Source: Verrucomicrobiota bacterium (GTDB lineage Bacteria; Verrucomicrobiota; Verrucomicrobiia; Opitutales; UBA953). From it: a stretch of 42,206 bases of DNA. A program made the translations under genes and the position numbers. Positions 15,584 through 22,596 of the stretch are shown here, in pieces; position 1 is the stretch's first letter, and each line of letters begins with the position of its first letter. Location of the stretch: assembly GCA_026397955.1 (NCBI GenBank), contig JAPLTV010000052.1, positions 1 through 42,206 of the forward strand, read 5' to 3'. Under the pieces are notes generated by a model. That model worked only from the letters and a program-made list of their open reading frames with translations, did not search any database and was not told the DNA's origin.

Positions 15584-15640
15584 GAGTCCTTTCTGGCTGC
15601 CTGGGTAGGGATCGAACCTACGACCAAGTGATTAACAGTC
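15584..15640. repeat. Left attachment repeat (attL core)
   Basis: 57 bases identical to 22309-22365. They cover the tRNA-Asn sequence from the anticodon loop to the CCA plus 10 bases of 3' flank. The sequence diverges directly after AACAGTC, in the anticodon stem-loop, where tyrosine integrases commonly cross over. This copy is a partial tRNA and cannot be functional. Confidence 0.95.
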
Positions 15641-15677
15641 CCTTGTTTCGTTATAAAAGCCCAATGTTTTTGTAGCG

Positions 15678-15701
15678 TGGACAGGTCTTGGACAGGTTTC
15701 A
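15678..15701. repeat. Left copy of the 24-bp candidate arm-type integrase site
   Basis: The 24 bases contain two GGACAGGT units 11 bases apart, one helical turn. They match 22161-22184 exactly and in the same orientation. They lie 38 bases inside the left core repeat and 48 bases before the integrase start codon, so integrase binding here could also repress its own gene. Confidence 0.75.
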
Positions 15702-15748
15702 CGAATTGACGGAGGGGGAAAGCGGGGGCTGACTGACATTCCCACGCC

Positions 15749-17080
15749 ATGAGTCCTCATCCTTCAATCCGCCCGACGAAGAAGAACCTCGTTCCCATAA
15801 AGCAGAAAGGGAAGCAGCTGCTCGCCTTGCGACCCGACCGCAAGTGGGCAGTCTATTACTACGAGCAGAAAGGCGGCCGCCCTACCCTCTGCCGCAAGTT
15901 CTTCCGCGAGCAGGCGACGGCGGAGGAGTTCTGCATGATCAAGCGCGCGGAGCAGAACAACCTGGGCGCGGTCAACGCGATGGGGTTAAGCGACGAGCTG
16001 AAGCGGGAGGCGCTGGCCTGCTGGCGGAAGCTCGAACCGCTGCGCCACCTAGGGGCGACTCTGACCAAGGCGGTGGACTACTACATCAAAGACGCGGGGC
16101 TGGCGGCCAAGTCCAAGACGGTCGCGGAGGCGGCGGCTGCCTGCGTAGATGCCAAGCGCCGAAAGAACCTGTCCCTCGGCCACCTTAAACGCATCAGGCA
16201 AACCCTGGAGCAGTTCTGCAAGACCCATGGGAAAGCGCCAATCTCGACCATGAAGGCGGCCACGGTGAAGTCCTGGCTGGAGGCCTACGCGGAGAAGCAC
16301 GACCTGAACGAAGTGTCCTACAACGCGAAGAAGCGCTACCTGTCCTTGTTCTTCGGCTACTGCGTGGACAGCGACCTGCTGGAGTCGAACCCTGCCGACA
16401 AGGTGGAGGCGCGGGAGGAGGACGGCCGTCGTAAGCGCGTCATGCGTCCCGCCGACCTGCGGAAGTGGCTGGCCGCGTCGTCCCCTGCGGTGCGGACTGC
16501 GATCTCTATCCAGGCCTTTTGCGGCTGCCGAACGGCTGAAGTCGCCCGCCTGCGCTGGGCGGACATAAATTGGAAGGACGCGAAGGTGGTTCTGGAGGCG
16601 GACATCGCGAAGATTCCCTCCAGGCGCTCGTCGCCTATCCCGCCCAACCTGTTCGCGTATCTCATGAAGGTTCGCAAGGAGGACGACTGTCTGATCTGGG
16701 AGGCGGAACAGGATGCAGAAACCCGCGCCCGCTATCAGTCGAAACCGCCGAAGGAGCGCGCTGCCATGCTGGACGAGTGGCGGATTCATAACCTCGTCGT
16801 TGCCATGACGGAGGCGCGTGAGTCCGCCGCGCCGATTGAGTGGCAGAGGAACGCGCTGCGCGTCTCGGCCGCGTCCTATTGGTTCGACAAGACGAAGGAC
16901 GCAGCGGCCACGGCGTCGGCCATGGGACACGACCCCGACACCTTCGAGGACAACTACAAAGACATTATCCGCGAGTCCGACATGACCCGCGAGTGGTTCG
17001 AGATAGACCCTGCCGACCCCATGAAGGCGGCCAAGGTGATCGCGTTCCGACCGAAGGTGAAGCGCCGCAAGGCGGAGTAG
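15749..17080 (+). CDS. int: Tyrosine recombinase/phage-type integrase
   Basis: This 443-residue integrase has an N-terminal arm-binding region (KWAVYYYEQKGGRPTLCRKF), a core-binding domain at about residues 120-215 and a catalytic domain from about 225. Catalytic residues are R261 in CGCRTAEVARLRW, R371 in NALRVSAASYWF, H394 in AMGHDP and the nucleophile Y403 in FEDNYKD. The usual HxxR box is NxxR here (N368), a variant I recall in related integrases. It would insert the element into tRNA-Asn and excise it, probably with one of the HTH proteins as a directionality factor. It starts just inside the left end, as is usual, with GGAGGGGG about 30 bases upstream. Confidence 0.95.
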   Translation: MSPHPSIRPTKKNLVPIKQKGKQLLALRPDRKWAVYYYEQKGGRPTLCRKFFREQATAEEFCMIKRAEQNNLGAVNAMGLSDELKREALACWRKLEPLRHLGATLTKAVDYYIKDAGLAAKSKTVAEAAAACVDAKRRKNLSLGHLKRIRQTLEQFCKTHGKAPISTMKAATVKSWLEAYAEKHDLNEVSYNAKKRYLSLFFGYCVDSDLLESNPADKVEAREEDGRRKRVMRPADLRKWLAASSPAVRTAISIQAFCGCRTAEVARLRWADINWKDAKVVLEADIAKIPSRRSSPIPPNLFAYLMKVRKEDDCLIWEAEQDAETRARYQSKPPKERAAMLDEWRIHNLVVAMTEARESAAPIEWQRNALRVSAASYWFDKTKDAAATASAMGHDPDTFEDNYKDIIRESDMTREWFEIDPADPMKAAKVIAFRPKVKRRKAE

Positions 17081-17414
17081 GCGGTCGCCTCCCAATTAGT
17101 TTCTTTTCAGAAACTGCCACAGGTAAAAAAGCGCCACCATGCCTAATGCGATTCTCACGCCAAATGTCCGCCCTGATTCGTCCATTCGTCCCTCCGAAGT
17201 CATCAGGATCGGAAGGTGGAGTAATCAAGACGCTCGCCTCATTCTTAAGTTGATGAATCAGCTCGATCAGCTCATCGCGGACATTGATGGGCGGAATCTT
17301 GGGCTTGGCCTCTGCTGGCTTCTCAACGGCAACAGGCTTAGGCGCTTCGGCGGCGGGCTTATCCTGGGCGACGAGAGCTCAGGAGAGGAGGAGGAAGGCG
17401 AGGGTGTGTTTCAT
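16965..17414 (-). pseudogene. Secreted-protein gene interrupted by TGA in the signal peptide
   Basis: From the ATG at 17414 the frame reads MKHTLAFLLLS, then TGA (17379-17381), then ALVAQDKPAAEAPKPVAVE. The intact neighbour upstream begins MKYALAFILTCCALCAQDKT. The two align residue by residue, and the TGA takes the place of a TGC cysteine codon (codon 12). After the TGA the frame stays open for 137 more codons to 16965, running into the antisense of the integrase end. Only the part to about 17085 has protein-like composition. It is most likely a paralogue inactivated by one TGC-to-TGA change, possibly also truncated by the integrase gene. Readthrough or recoding cannot be excluded, but no supporting signal is seen. 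Confidence 0.7.
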
Positions 17415-17433
17415 GCTATGCATAAAAATGGGG

Positions 17434-17883
17434 TTACTTTTTGCTCCTGCCGAGCGCGACAGGCAGCTGCATGATCTGTCCCAGCGCGTTGATGTATTTC
17501 GAGGCCTCGTTAAGCTCTGCGCGCGTCGCGGGAAGGTCGGTTTTAATCTGGGCGGCGGCCATCTTCGCGTAAGCTTCGTTCATCTTTTCTTTCTCCAAAT
17601 CACGCGTGGACTCGTTGCTTTTAGAGCTAAGGCTGAGTCGCCTAACTTTTCCGATATAGGCCTGGAGTCGAACCAGCTCCTGGGCTGCTACTGTAAAGGC
17701 CTTCTTTTCCTCGTCGGTGGCAGCGTCTCCTTTGTTATAAATTGGAGACGAGGCTTTCAGATAGGCGGAGCAGACATTTTTTCGGTGATCATCAAACAGC
17801 GTAATCGACCCAAACTGAAGCGGGGTCTTATCCTGGGCGCATAGGGCGCAACAGGTTAGAATGAAGGCGAGGGCGTATTTCAT
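17434..17883 (-). CDS. Small secreted helical protein, element cargo of unknown function
   Basis: This 149-residue protein has a signal peptide MKYALAFILTCCALCAQ with several cysteines (a possible atypical lipobox, LTCC). The mature part is mostly helical and charged: DEEKKAFTVAAQELVRLQAY, then STRDLEKEKMNEAYAKMAAA and ATRAELNEASKYINALGQ. It has no motif I recognise. It is transcribed away from the replication cassette and has a near-perfect -10 (TATAAT at 17974-17979). A decayed paralogue lies 19 bases downstream. As the only cargo of the element, it could be a surface or exclusion protein; this is speculation. Confidence 0.7.
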   Translation of the reverse strand: MKYALAFILTCCALCAQDKTPLQFGSITLFDDHRKNVCSAYLKASSPIYNKGDAATDEEKKAFTVAAQELVRLQAYIGKVRRLSLSSKSNESTRDLEKEKMNEAYAKMAAAQIKTDLPATRAELNEASKYINALGQIMQLPVALGRSKK

Positions 17884-17957
17884 AGGTGGGAGTTTAGTAG
17901 AAACTTATAGGCCAATACGCAAGGCGCAGCATCGGCCGCAGCTGCGCAGGGGTCGTT

Positions 17958-18029
17958 TTGACGCGTCGTGAATATTATAAAACAGGTGTTTTTCTGCGTA
18001 AGTTATTACCCCGCATGGGGTTCTGCGTA
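17958..18029. promoter_or_regulatory. Divergent control region of the element
   Basis: It contains the palindrome GACGCGTC (17960-17967), a minus-strand TATAAT (17974-17979) with a weak CTTACG -35 at 17 bases, and the direct repeat TTCTGCGTA (17992-18000 and 18021-18029). Between the two repeats, CCCC and GGGG flank GCAT (18009-18020). The layout suggests operators of a regulator that switches between cargo expression and the replication cassette. The two HTH proteins encoded next to it are the candidates. Confidence 0.45.
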
Positions 18030-18091
18030 TGTGTCGCCGCCGCATCTGGGCGCGACAGTTACCAACTTCCGCAAGTGTAGACCAACAACAC

Positions 18092-18310
18092 ATGAAAGCA
18101 CCTACCGAACCCAACCAGCACGACGGCCGCCGTCTGCTTTCTCAAACCGAATTAGCGAAGGCGCTAAAAGTCCACCCCTTGACCGTGAGCAGGTGGACGA
18201 CCTCGCGAATCATCCCCTGCCACCGTGTCGGCCGAATCGTTCGCTACGACCTGGCGGCCGTCCTCGCGGCGATCGCGAAGGCGGAGAACAAGAAGGGAGG
18301 CAACAAGTGA
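18092..18310 (+). CDS. HTH protein 1, excisionase/AlpA-like
   Basis: This 72-residue protein contains LSQTELAKALKVHPLTVSRW followed by IPCHRVGRIVRYDLAAVLA. This is the HTH-plus-wing pattern of small MerR/AlpA-type DNA-binding proteins, which act as excisionases or regulators in phages and islands. Its start at 18092 is preferred over an upstream in-frame ATG at 18029, which overlaps the repeat operators. It is the first gene of a cassette in which all four genes overlap by 4 bases. Confidence 0.75.
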   Translation: MKAPTEPNQHDGRRLLSQTELAKALKVHPLTVSRWTTSRIIPCHRVGRIVRYDLAAVLAAIAKAENKKGGNK

Positions 18311-18534
18311 AGCCCGCACAAATCCTGCCTGGGCAAACGGCCGTGAGTCGGACGCACCTGGCGAACCGTTGGGGCGTAAGTCCGCGAACGATCGACGCAT
18401 GGCGCAAGCGCGGCAACCTGCCTGCCTTCGTCGTCAGCGGTCGTCTGATTCGTTTCGACCTGGCCGCCTGCGAGGAGTGGCTGGGCAAGTTCCGCCACGA
18501 CGCGAAGTGGGAAACCGAAGGGAGCGTGTCATGA
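18307..18534 (+). CDS. HTH protein 2, excisionase-like
   Basis: This 75-residue protein starts with GTG inside the stop of the previous gene (GTGA). It has SRTHLANRWGVSPRTIDAWR followed by GNLPAFVVSGRLIRFDLAAC, the helix-turn-helix-17 type fold of excisionase-family proteins. The last residues are polar. Two different HTH proteins in tandem suggest one acts as a recombination directionality factor and the other as a regulator; the sequence does not tell which. Alternatively both bind the iteron region. Translation is coupled to the next gene by an ATGA overlap. Confidence 0.75.
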   Translation: MKPAQILPGQTAVSRTHLANRWGVSPRTIDAWRKRGNLPAFVVSGRLIRFDLAACEEWLGKFRHDAKWETEGSVS

Positions 18535-18734
18535 ACGACCCGACCGCCGTCCCGCGCGAAACGACCATGCGCCTTGAAATCGATTGGGCGCTCGTCGCCT
18601 ATGAGGACTGCCCATCCAGCTGGGAACAAACGAACGCGAACCTTCAGACGATTGGTTTCGACCTATCAGAAGTGGAGGAGGAGTGGCTGGAAGTCGCCTT
18701 CGCGGAACGATTCAACACGAGGAACAAAGCATGA
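18531..18734 (+). CDS. Small acidic protein of the replication cassette
   Basis: This 67-residue protein contains MRLEIDWALVAYEDCPSSWE and IGFDLSEVEEEWLEVAFAER. It is acidic, without signal peptide or membrane segment, and I recognise no family. It starts with ATGA on the stop of the second HTH gene and ends with ATGA on the start of the primase-helicase gene. It is therefore made together with that protein and could be an accessory factor. Confidence 0.65.
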   Translation: MNDPTAVPRETTMRLEIDWALVAYEDCPSSWEQTNANLQTIGFDLSEVEEEWLEVAFAERFNTRNKA

Positions 18735-21337
18735 GCGCCGACAAGTTCGCGAGATTCCGCAGCTATGTCCGTAAGATGGACACGGCGACACAGGGGGCAG
18801 GCGGCCGCCTCCATGCGTTCAAGTTCTGCTCCAAGGCCTACGAGTTCAAGCTGCATGAGGACGAGGCCTGGGGCGAGCTGCTCGAATGGGACAAGGCCTG
18901 TTCTCCGTCCTGGGCTTCGACGAACGAGCTGGGCGACCTGCGCGGCATCCTGTCCTGGGTCTATCGCAACCCCTCCAAGCCATTCGGAAACATGATCGAA
19001 AGCCAAGGACGCGCTGCGCTGCCAAGACTCGCCTCCATGCCCGACCGCAAGTCCTCCGTCGTTCCGCCACCTGTGGAGCTGCCTGCGCCTGTTGCGCTGC
19101 CGACCGAGTTAATCCCTCCGTCGCGCGCTATCATGGCCGCCTTCGAGCAAGGGGAGCTTATCAGAGTCCAGCTCCAGGTCGCCTCGAAGAAAGAAGGCGC
19201 ATGGATGCCCAAAGGGTTCGGAGAGTTCATGACGCGGGAGCAGGTCGTGGCTGCGCTCGACGCGGACGCGCTGCGCGGGAACAAGGACGCGGGAATCTAC
19301 ATGGGGCAGAACCCTGTTCGCCCAGGCCTTGACGATCAGACGGCCGCGAAGGACGAAGGAGTGGCCGCCTTTAGGCACGCGCTCGTCGAGTTCGACAGCG
19401 TTCCCCTGGAGCAGCAGTTCGCGATCGTCCTGGCGACGCGGCTGCCTGTTTCGGCCGTGGTCTATTCTGGAGGGAAGTCCCTTCATGCGTGGGTTCGCGT
19501 GGACGCGCCCGACCGTGAAACCTACAAGCAGCGCGTGGCGGCCATTCATGCGCTTCCCCTGCTGGCTGGCATGGACAAGGCGAATAAGAACCCCTCCCGA
19601 CTGACCCGCCTACCTGGAGCGCGCAGGGGCGACAAGGTGCAGCGCGTCGTCGCGATCGGAGTCGGCGCTGCCTCCTGGGACGAATGGACGAGGACGCATG
19701 AGCAGACGACCCCTGCCGAAGAACCGAAGGCGGAGGACGAGGAGCGTGCGCGACCGTTTGAGGTTCTGGGCTACGACGAGGAGGCGGTCGTGTTCTACTT
19801 GAACGACCTGCGGATGCTTCGGCGCGTGAAGCTCGACGAGCTGGCGAAGGTGGACAAGCTGCGCGTCCTTGCCTGCGACGCGTTCTGGAAGGAGCAGTTT
19901 GGCAGGGGCGACGATCAGAAGTGGAGCGCGGTCGAGGTTTCCGAATGGCTGCGAGAACAAGCGAACAAGGCGGGGCGCATCAGCGGGGGCAATATCGCGG
20001 ACAGGATTCGCGGTCGTGGAATCTGGCAGGACGGCGGCCACTTCGTCGCGAACCTGGGGAACAGAGTCGAGGTGGACGGAGAACCGCGCGACGGCGCATG
20101 GCGCAGCCCAGAGGGGTTCGTCTATCAGTCTGGCGACGCGCTGGAAATGGCGCAGGAGGCGGCCACGGACGAGGAGGCGCAGGCCTATGTCCAGCTCATC
20201 CAATCGCAGTCTGGCAGCAAGGACGGCGGTCTGGCGCTGGCTGGACTCGTCACAAACGCGTTCCTGCTGGGCTGCGTCAATACGCGACCGAGCGCCTGGA
20301 TCGACGGACAGAAAGGCGCTGGCAAGACGCAGACGGCCACGCGTGTCCTGCGTGCGCTGGGGCGCTGGGGCGTGAAGGCGGAGAGCGCGACGGAGGCCTC
20401 CATCAGACAGGAGCTGAAGGCGGACGCGCTCATGATCGTCTACGACGAGTCCGAAAGCGACGGCGACCTGGGGCCACTGCGGATGACGGCGATCCTCGAG
20501 CTTGTCAGAAAGTCCTTCGACGGTGCGGGGGCAAGGACGAGCAGAGGCACGCCAGGGGGCAAGGATGCGACCGTCTGGCGGACGCGAACCTGCGGATTCT
20601 TCTCATCCATTAACGACGGACTGAACCTGGACAGAGATAAGCAGAGGTTCGTCCAGGTGCGGCTGCCGAACAGTCGGACGAGGGAGGACTACAAGCGCCA
20701 GCTCCCGATCGAGGCGCGCTGCCTTGGCAGGCCTGGATTCTGCGCCAGGTTAGCGCGGCGTGCATATGGCTACGCGCCAGCGCACAGTCTGAACCAAGAC
20801 AAGCTTGCGGAAGTCCTCGAGCGTCAGCTGGACGAACCCAGGACGGTGGACAAGTTCGCTTCGCTGCTGGCTGGCGCTACCATGCTGACCCATGGCCGAC
20901 TGATAACGAACGAGGAGGCGGTCGCGATCGTCGAAGGGTTCGACCTGTCCGCCTTTAATCCCACGCAGTCCGTCGAGCAGGACAAGCTGCTGGAGCGCCT
21001 GTTAAGTTCGCAGCTAGACGCAGGGGCTGGCGACAAGCCCACGGTGCGCGAGCTGATCGCGAGAAAGGACGAGGGCGCGGTCGCGCTGCTGGGGCGCGCT
21101 GGGCTTTTCATGCACAAGGAGAAAGGCCTTTGCGTGGCATACACGGCGCAGGGGCTTCTGAACCTGCTGCACGACGCACCCTGGAACAAGGACTCGAAGC
21201 GCGTTCGGTCGGCGCTGCTGGCCGCCGCGAATAAGGACGAGTCGGAGAAGGTGCGCTTCAAAGTTCCCGCCTCGCCCATGAACGCGGTCGCGATCCCGCA
21301 TGAGGTTCTGCAAGACTACGGACTCGACCCCTTCTGA
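18731..21337 (+). CDS. Primase-polymerase/helicase replication protein
   Basis: This 868-residue protein has two enzymatic parts. Residues about 125-320 carry the archaeo-eukaryotic primase motifs: ALVEFDSV (E220, D222), YSGGKSLHAW (S250-x-H252) and LAGMDK (D282), followed by NPSRLTRLPGARR. Residues about 470-680 carry an AAA+ helicase with Walker A GQKGAGKT (526-533), Walker B ALMIVYDESE (D572, E573) and FFSSIND as a sensor-like segment. The C-terminus (ELIARKDEGAVALLGRAGLF) may hold a small DNA-binding domain. Such fusions start replication of plasmids, satellites and phages at iteron origins. The start at 18731 is fixed by the ATGA overlap. The iteron-like array begins 11 bases after the stop codon. 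Confidence 0.9.
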   Translation: MSADKFARFRSYVRKMDTATQGAGGRLHAFKFCSKAYEFKLHEDEAWGELLEWDKACSPSWASTNELGDLRGILSWVYRNPSKPFGNMIESQGRAALPRLASMPDRKSSVVPPPVELPAPVALPTELIPPSRAIMAAFEQGELIRVQLQVASKKEGAWMPKGFGEFMTREQVVAALDADALRGNKDAGIYMGQNPVRPGLDDQTAAKDEGVAAFRHALVEFDSVPLEQQFAIVLATRLPVSAVVYSGGKSLHAWVRVDAPDRETYKQRVAAIHALPLLAGMDKANKNPSRLTRLPGARRGDKVQRVVAIGVGAASWDEWTRTHEQTTPAEEPKAEDEERARPFEVLGYDEEAVVFYLNDLRMLRRVKLDELAKVDKLRVLACDAFWKEQFGRGDDQKWSAVEVSEWLREQANKAGRISGGNIADRIRGRGIWQDGGHFVANLGNRVEVDGEPRDGAWRSPEGFVYQSGDALEMAQEAATDEEAQAYVQLIQSQSGSKDGGLALAGLVTNAFLLGCVNTRPSAWIDGQKGAGKTQTATRVLRALGRWGVKAESATEASIRQELKADALMIVYDESESDGDLGPLRMTAILELVRKSFDGAGARTSRGTPGGKDATVWRTRTCGFFSSINDGLNLDRDKQRFVQVRLPNSRTREDYKRQLPIEARCLGRPGFCARLARRAYGYAPAHSLNQDKLAEVLERQLDEPRTVDKFASLLAGATMLTHGRLITNEEAVAIVEGFDLSAFNPTQSVEQDKLLERLLSSQLDAGAGDKPTVRELIARKDEGAVALLGRAGLFMHKEKGLCVAYTAQGLLNLLHDAPWNKDSKRVRSALLAAANKDESEKVRFKVPASPMNAVAIPHEVLQDYGLDPF

Positions 21338-21347
21338 CCGCGCGCCG

Positions 21348-21620
21348 TGTTCCGTCGTCTGTTCCGCAGGCGCTGGAACATGGCAAGCTGCGGAGGGGCT
21401 GTGAGTTGCGGAACAAATCGGGGCGTGTTCCGTCCTCCAGAAACATAGACACCCAGGACGAGGAGCGCCGCCGTCGCGCTGCCTCCTCTCCTCTCTCTGT
21501 ATCTATTTCTATTTATCTGGAACAAAGGAAAGAAAGAGGAGGTTCGGCCAATAAGGACAGGGGTGAAACCGTGTTCCAATGCGCTGGAACATTTCTGGAA
21601 CAGGGTGGAACATTGGAACA
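21348..21620. other. Candidate replication origin: iteron-like array around an AT-rich stretch
   Basis: The hexamer TGTTCC or its complement GGAACA occurs eleven times in 273 bases. Starts are 21348, 21360, 21375, 21410, 21426 (left group) and 21519, 21572, 21586, 21597, 21607, 21615 (right group). Most copies read TGGAACA/TGTTCC. TGTTCCA-N6-TGGAACA at 21572-21591 is a perfect inverted repeat. Between the groups is the pyrimidine- and AT-rich stretch at about 21487-21518. Two iteron groups flanking an AT-rich segment next to the rep gene is the arrangement known from staphylococcal pathogenicity-island origins. About 0.13 copies would be expected by chance in this length. Confidence 0.78.
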
Positions 21621-21653
21621 GCGGTGAAGGACTCCCCTGGGCGACAGACCCCA

Positions 21654-21686
21654 GGGGGGAGGGGTTGAAGGGGCGGGGGGAGGGGG
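21654..21686 (+). other. G-quadruplex-forming tract beside the candidate origin
   Basis: Runs of 6, 4, 4, 6 and 5 G are separated by A, TTGAA, C and A, which meets the usual intramolecular G-quadruplex pattern. It lies 34 bases after the last iteron-like copy and directly upstream of the small gene at 21701. Confidence 0.7.
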
Positions 21687-21700
21687 CATGATCGCAACCC

Positions 21701-21916
21701 ATGTGCCAAGACTACAAGGCAGGCAGCCAGGAGCAGGTCGTCGTCGAATTGAACAGCGGCCGCAGCTACTTCGTCCCGCGCGAAACGGTCGAGCGCCTGT
21801 TTCTAATTTGCCCAGACCAAGCGGCCGCGCTCGTCGCCCGCGTCTCGACTCTGCGTGAGCCATTAGACCCCTCTGGCTTGCCTTCAGAGGCGGCCTGCGG
21901 CGGGGGGAGGGGGTAG
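21701..21916 (+). CDS. Small hypothetical protein near the right end of the element
   Basis: This possible 71-residue protein begins MCQDYKAGSQEQVVVELNSG, then RSYFVPRETVERLFLICPDQ and a low-complexity GGGRG end. The first 50 residues look protein-like; the end is read from a G-rich tract. A G/A-rich sequence that could serve as a ribosome site lies 14 to 20 bases upstream. No family is recognised and it may not be translated. Confidence 0.4.
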   Translation: MCQDYKAGSQEQVVVELNSGRSYFVPRETVERLFLICPDQAAALVARVSTLREPLDPSGLPSEAACGGGRG

Positions 21917-21939
21917 TTATGTCAATAGCATGAAATTGC

Positions 21940-22143
21940 GAAATGACCACGAACGGAAAGCGCGTGGTGTCGGCCAACGCTCCACATAGGGGGGGGCTTA
22001 AAAGATTCCTTTCAAACAAGACCCCAAAGGGGGGCTATTAGAAAAGACGCGTTTGCATGAAATGACCACGAACGGAAAGCGCGTGGTGGCGGACTACGCG
22101 ACACAAAGGGGGGGCTTAAAAGATTCCTTTCGACCAAGACCCT
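21940..22143 (+). repeat. Two 85-bp direct repeats at a 119-bp period
   Basis: Copies begin at 21940 and 22059 with GAAATGACCACGAACGG. Each holds a small inverted repeat ACCACG/CGTGGT, a run of G (8 in the first copy, 7 in the second) and CTTAAAAGATTCCTTTC. They end with a short AAGACCC segment. The differing G-run length shifts the reading frame while the flanking bases stay the same, so conservation is at DNA or RNA level, not protein. They lie between the candidate origin and the right arm site. Possible roles are a packaging or partition site or extra recombination sites. Confidence 0.8.
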
Positions 22144-22160
22144 TTCCCGCGTCGAATCTT

Positions 22161-22184
22161 TGGACAGGTCTTGGACAGGTTTCA
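22161..22184. repeat. Right copy of the 24-bp candidate arm-type integrase site
   Basis: Identical to 15678-15701 in sequence and orientation, with two GGACAGGT units 11 bases apart. It lies 125 bases before the right core repeat. Further short direct repeats, ACACTTGGC and TACATTT (two each), follow within about 50 bases (22190-22228) and may be sites for an accessory protein. Confidence 0.75.
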
Positions 22185-22269
22185 ACCTACACTTGGCTAC
22201 ATTTGCTTACATTTATGCACACTTGGCCGACCCGCGCAGGGGGCGTGAATGTAGGACTAAAAGCAACAT

Positions 22270-22291
22270 AACCCCTTTATTATCAAGGGTT
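22270..22291 (-). terminator. Hairpin downstream of tRNA-Asn supplied by the element
   Basis: AACCCCTT (22270-22277) pairs with AAGGGTT (22285-22291) apart from one bulged base. On the minus strand it lies 27 bases beyond the tRNA 3' end and may replace the terminator left behind at 15560. The T run behind it is weak. Confidence 0.4.
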
Positions 22292-22308
22292 TAGTGCGTT
22301 TTAAGGGG

Positions 22309-22393
<85 letters not shown>

Positions 22394-22443
22394 GTGCGAA
22401 AGGAGTCCAATCAAGGCAAGGTCGGGGCGTCTCTGTCAAACAA

Positions 22444-22467
22444 ATCCTCCGTGCCGCTTCGGAGGAT
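22444..22467. other. Hairpin in the gap between tRNA-Asn and the sialic-acid cluster
   Basis: ATCCTCCG (22444-22451) pairs perfectly with CGGAGGAT (22460-22467) around an 8-base loop. No T run follows on either side. It may be an operator for the sialic-acid genes that begin at 22597. Confidence 0.3.
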
Positions 22468-22596
22468 CTTATCCCCGAAAAGACTCTGCAATCATGCGAA
22501 AAGCACGGATTGGCGGCGGGGCGCGACGACATTAGCCCCGCGGCCCCCTAATCTCTGGACACCCTTGTGCGGCCTGTCTTCCTTGTACCTATTCCC

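Noticed and set aside
15584-15640. A second tRNA-Asn gene at the left end
   Set aside because: Only the 3' part matches; the sequence diverges in the anticodon arm and no acceptor or D arm can form.
17379-17381. TGA as a selenocysteine codon
   Set aside because: It lies in a signal peptide, no SECIS-like hairpin is apparent just downstream, and a TGC-to-TGA mutation is simpler.
22053-22271. Short reading frames starting with MTTNGKRVV in the two 119-bp-period repeats
   Set aside because: The G run differs by one base between copies, so the shared sequence is in different frames; conservation is not at protein level.
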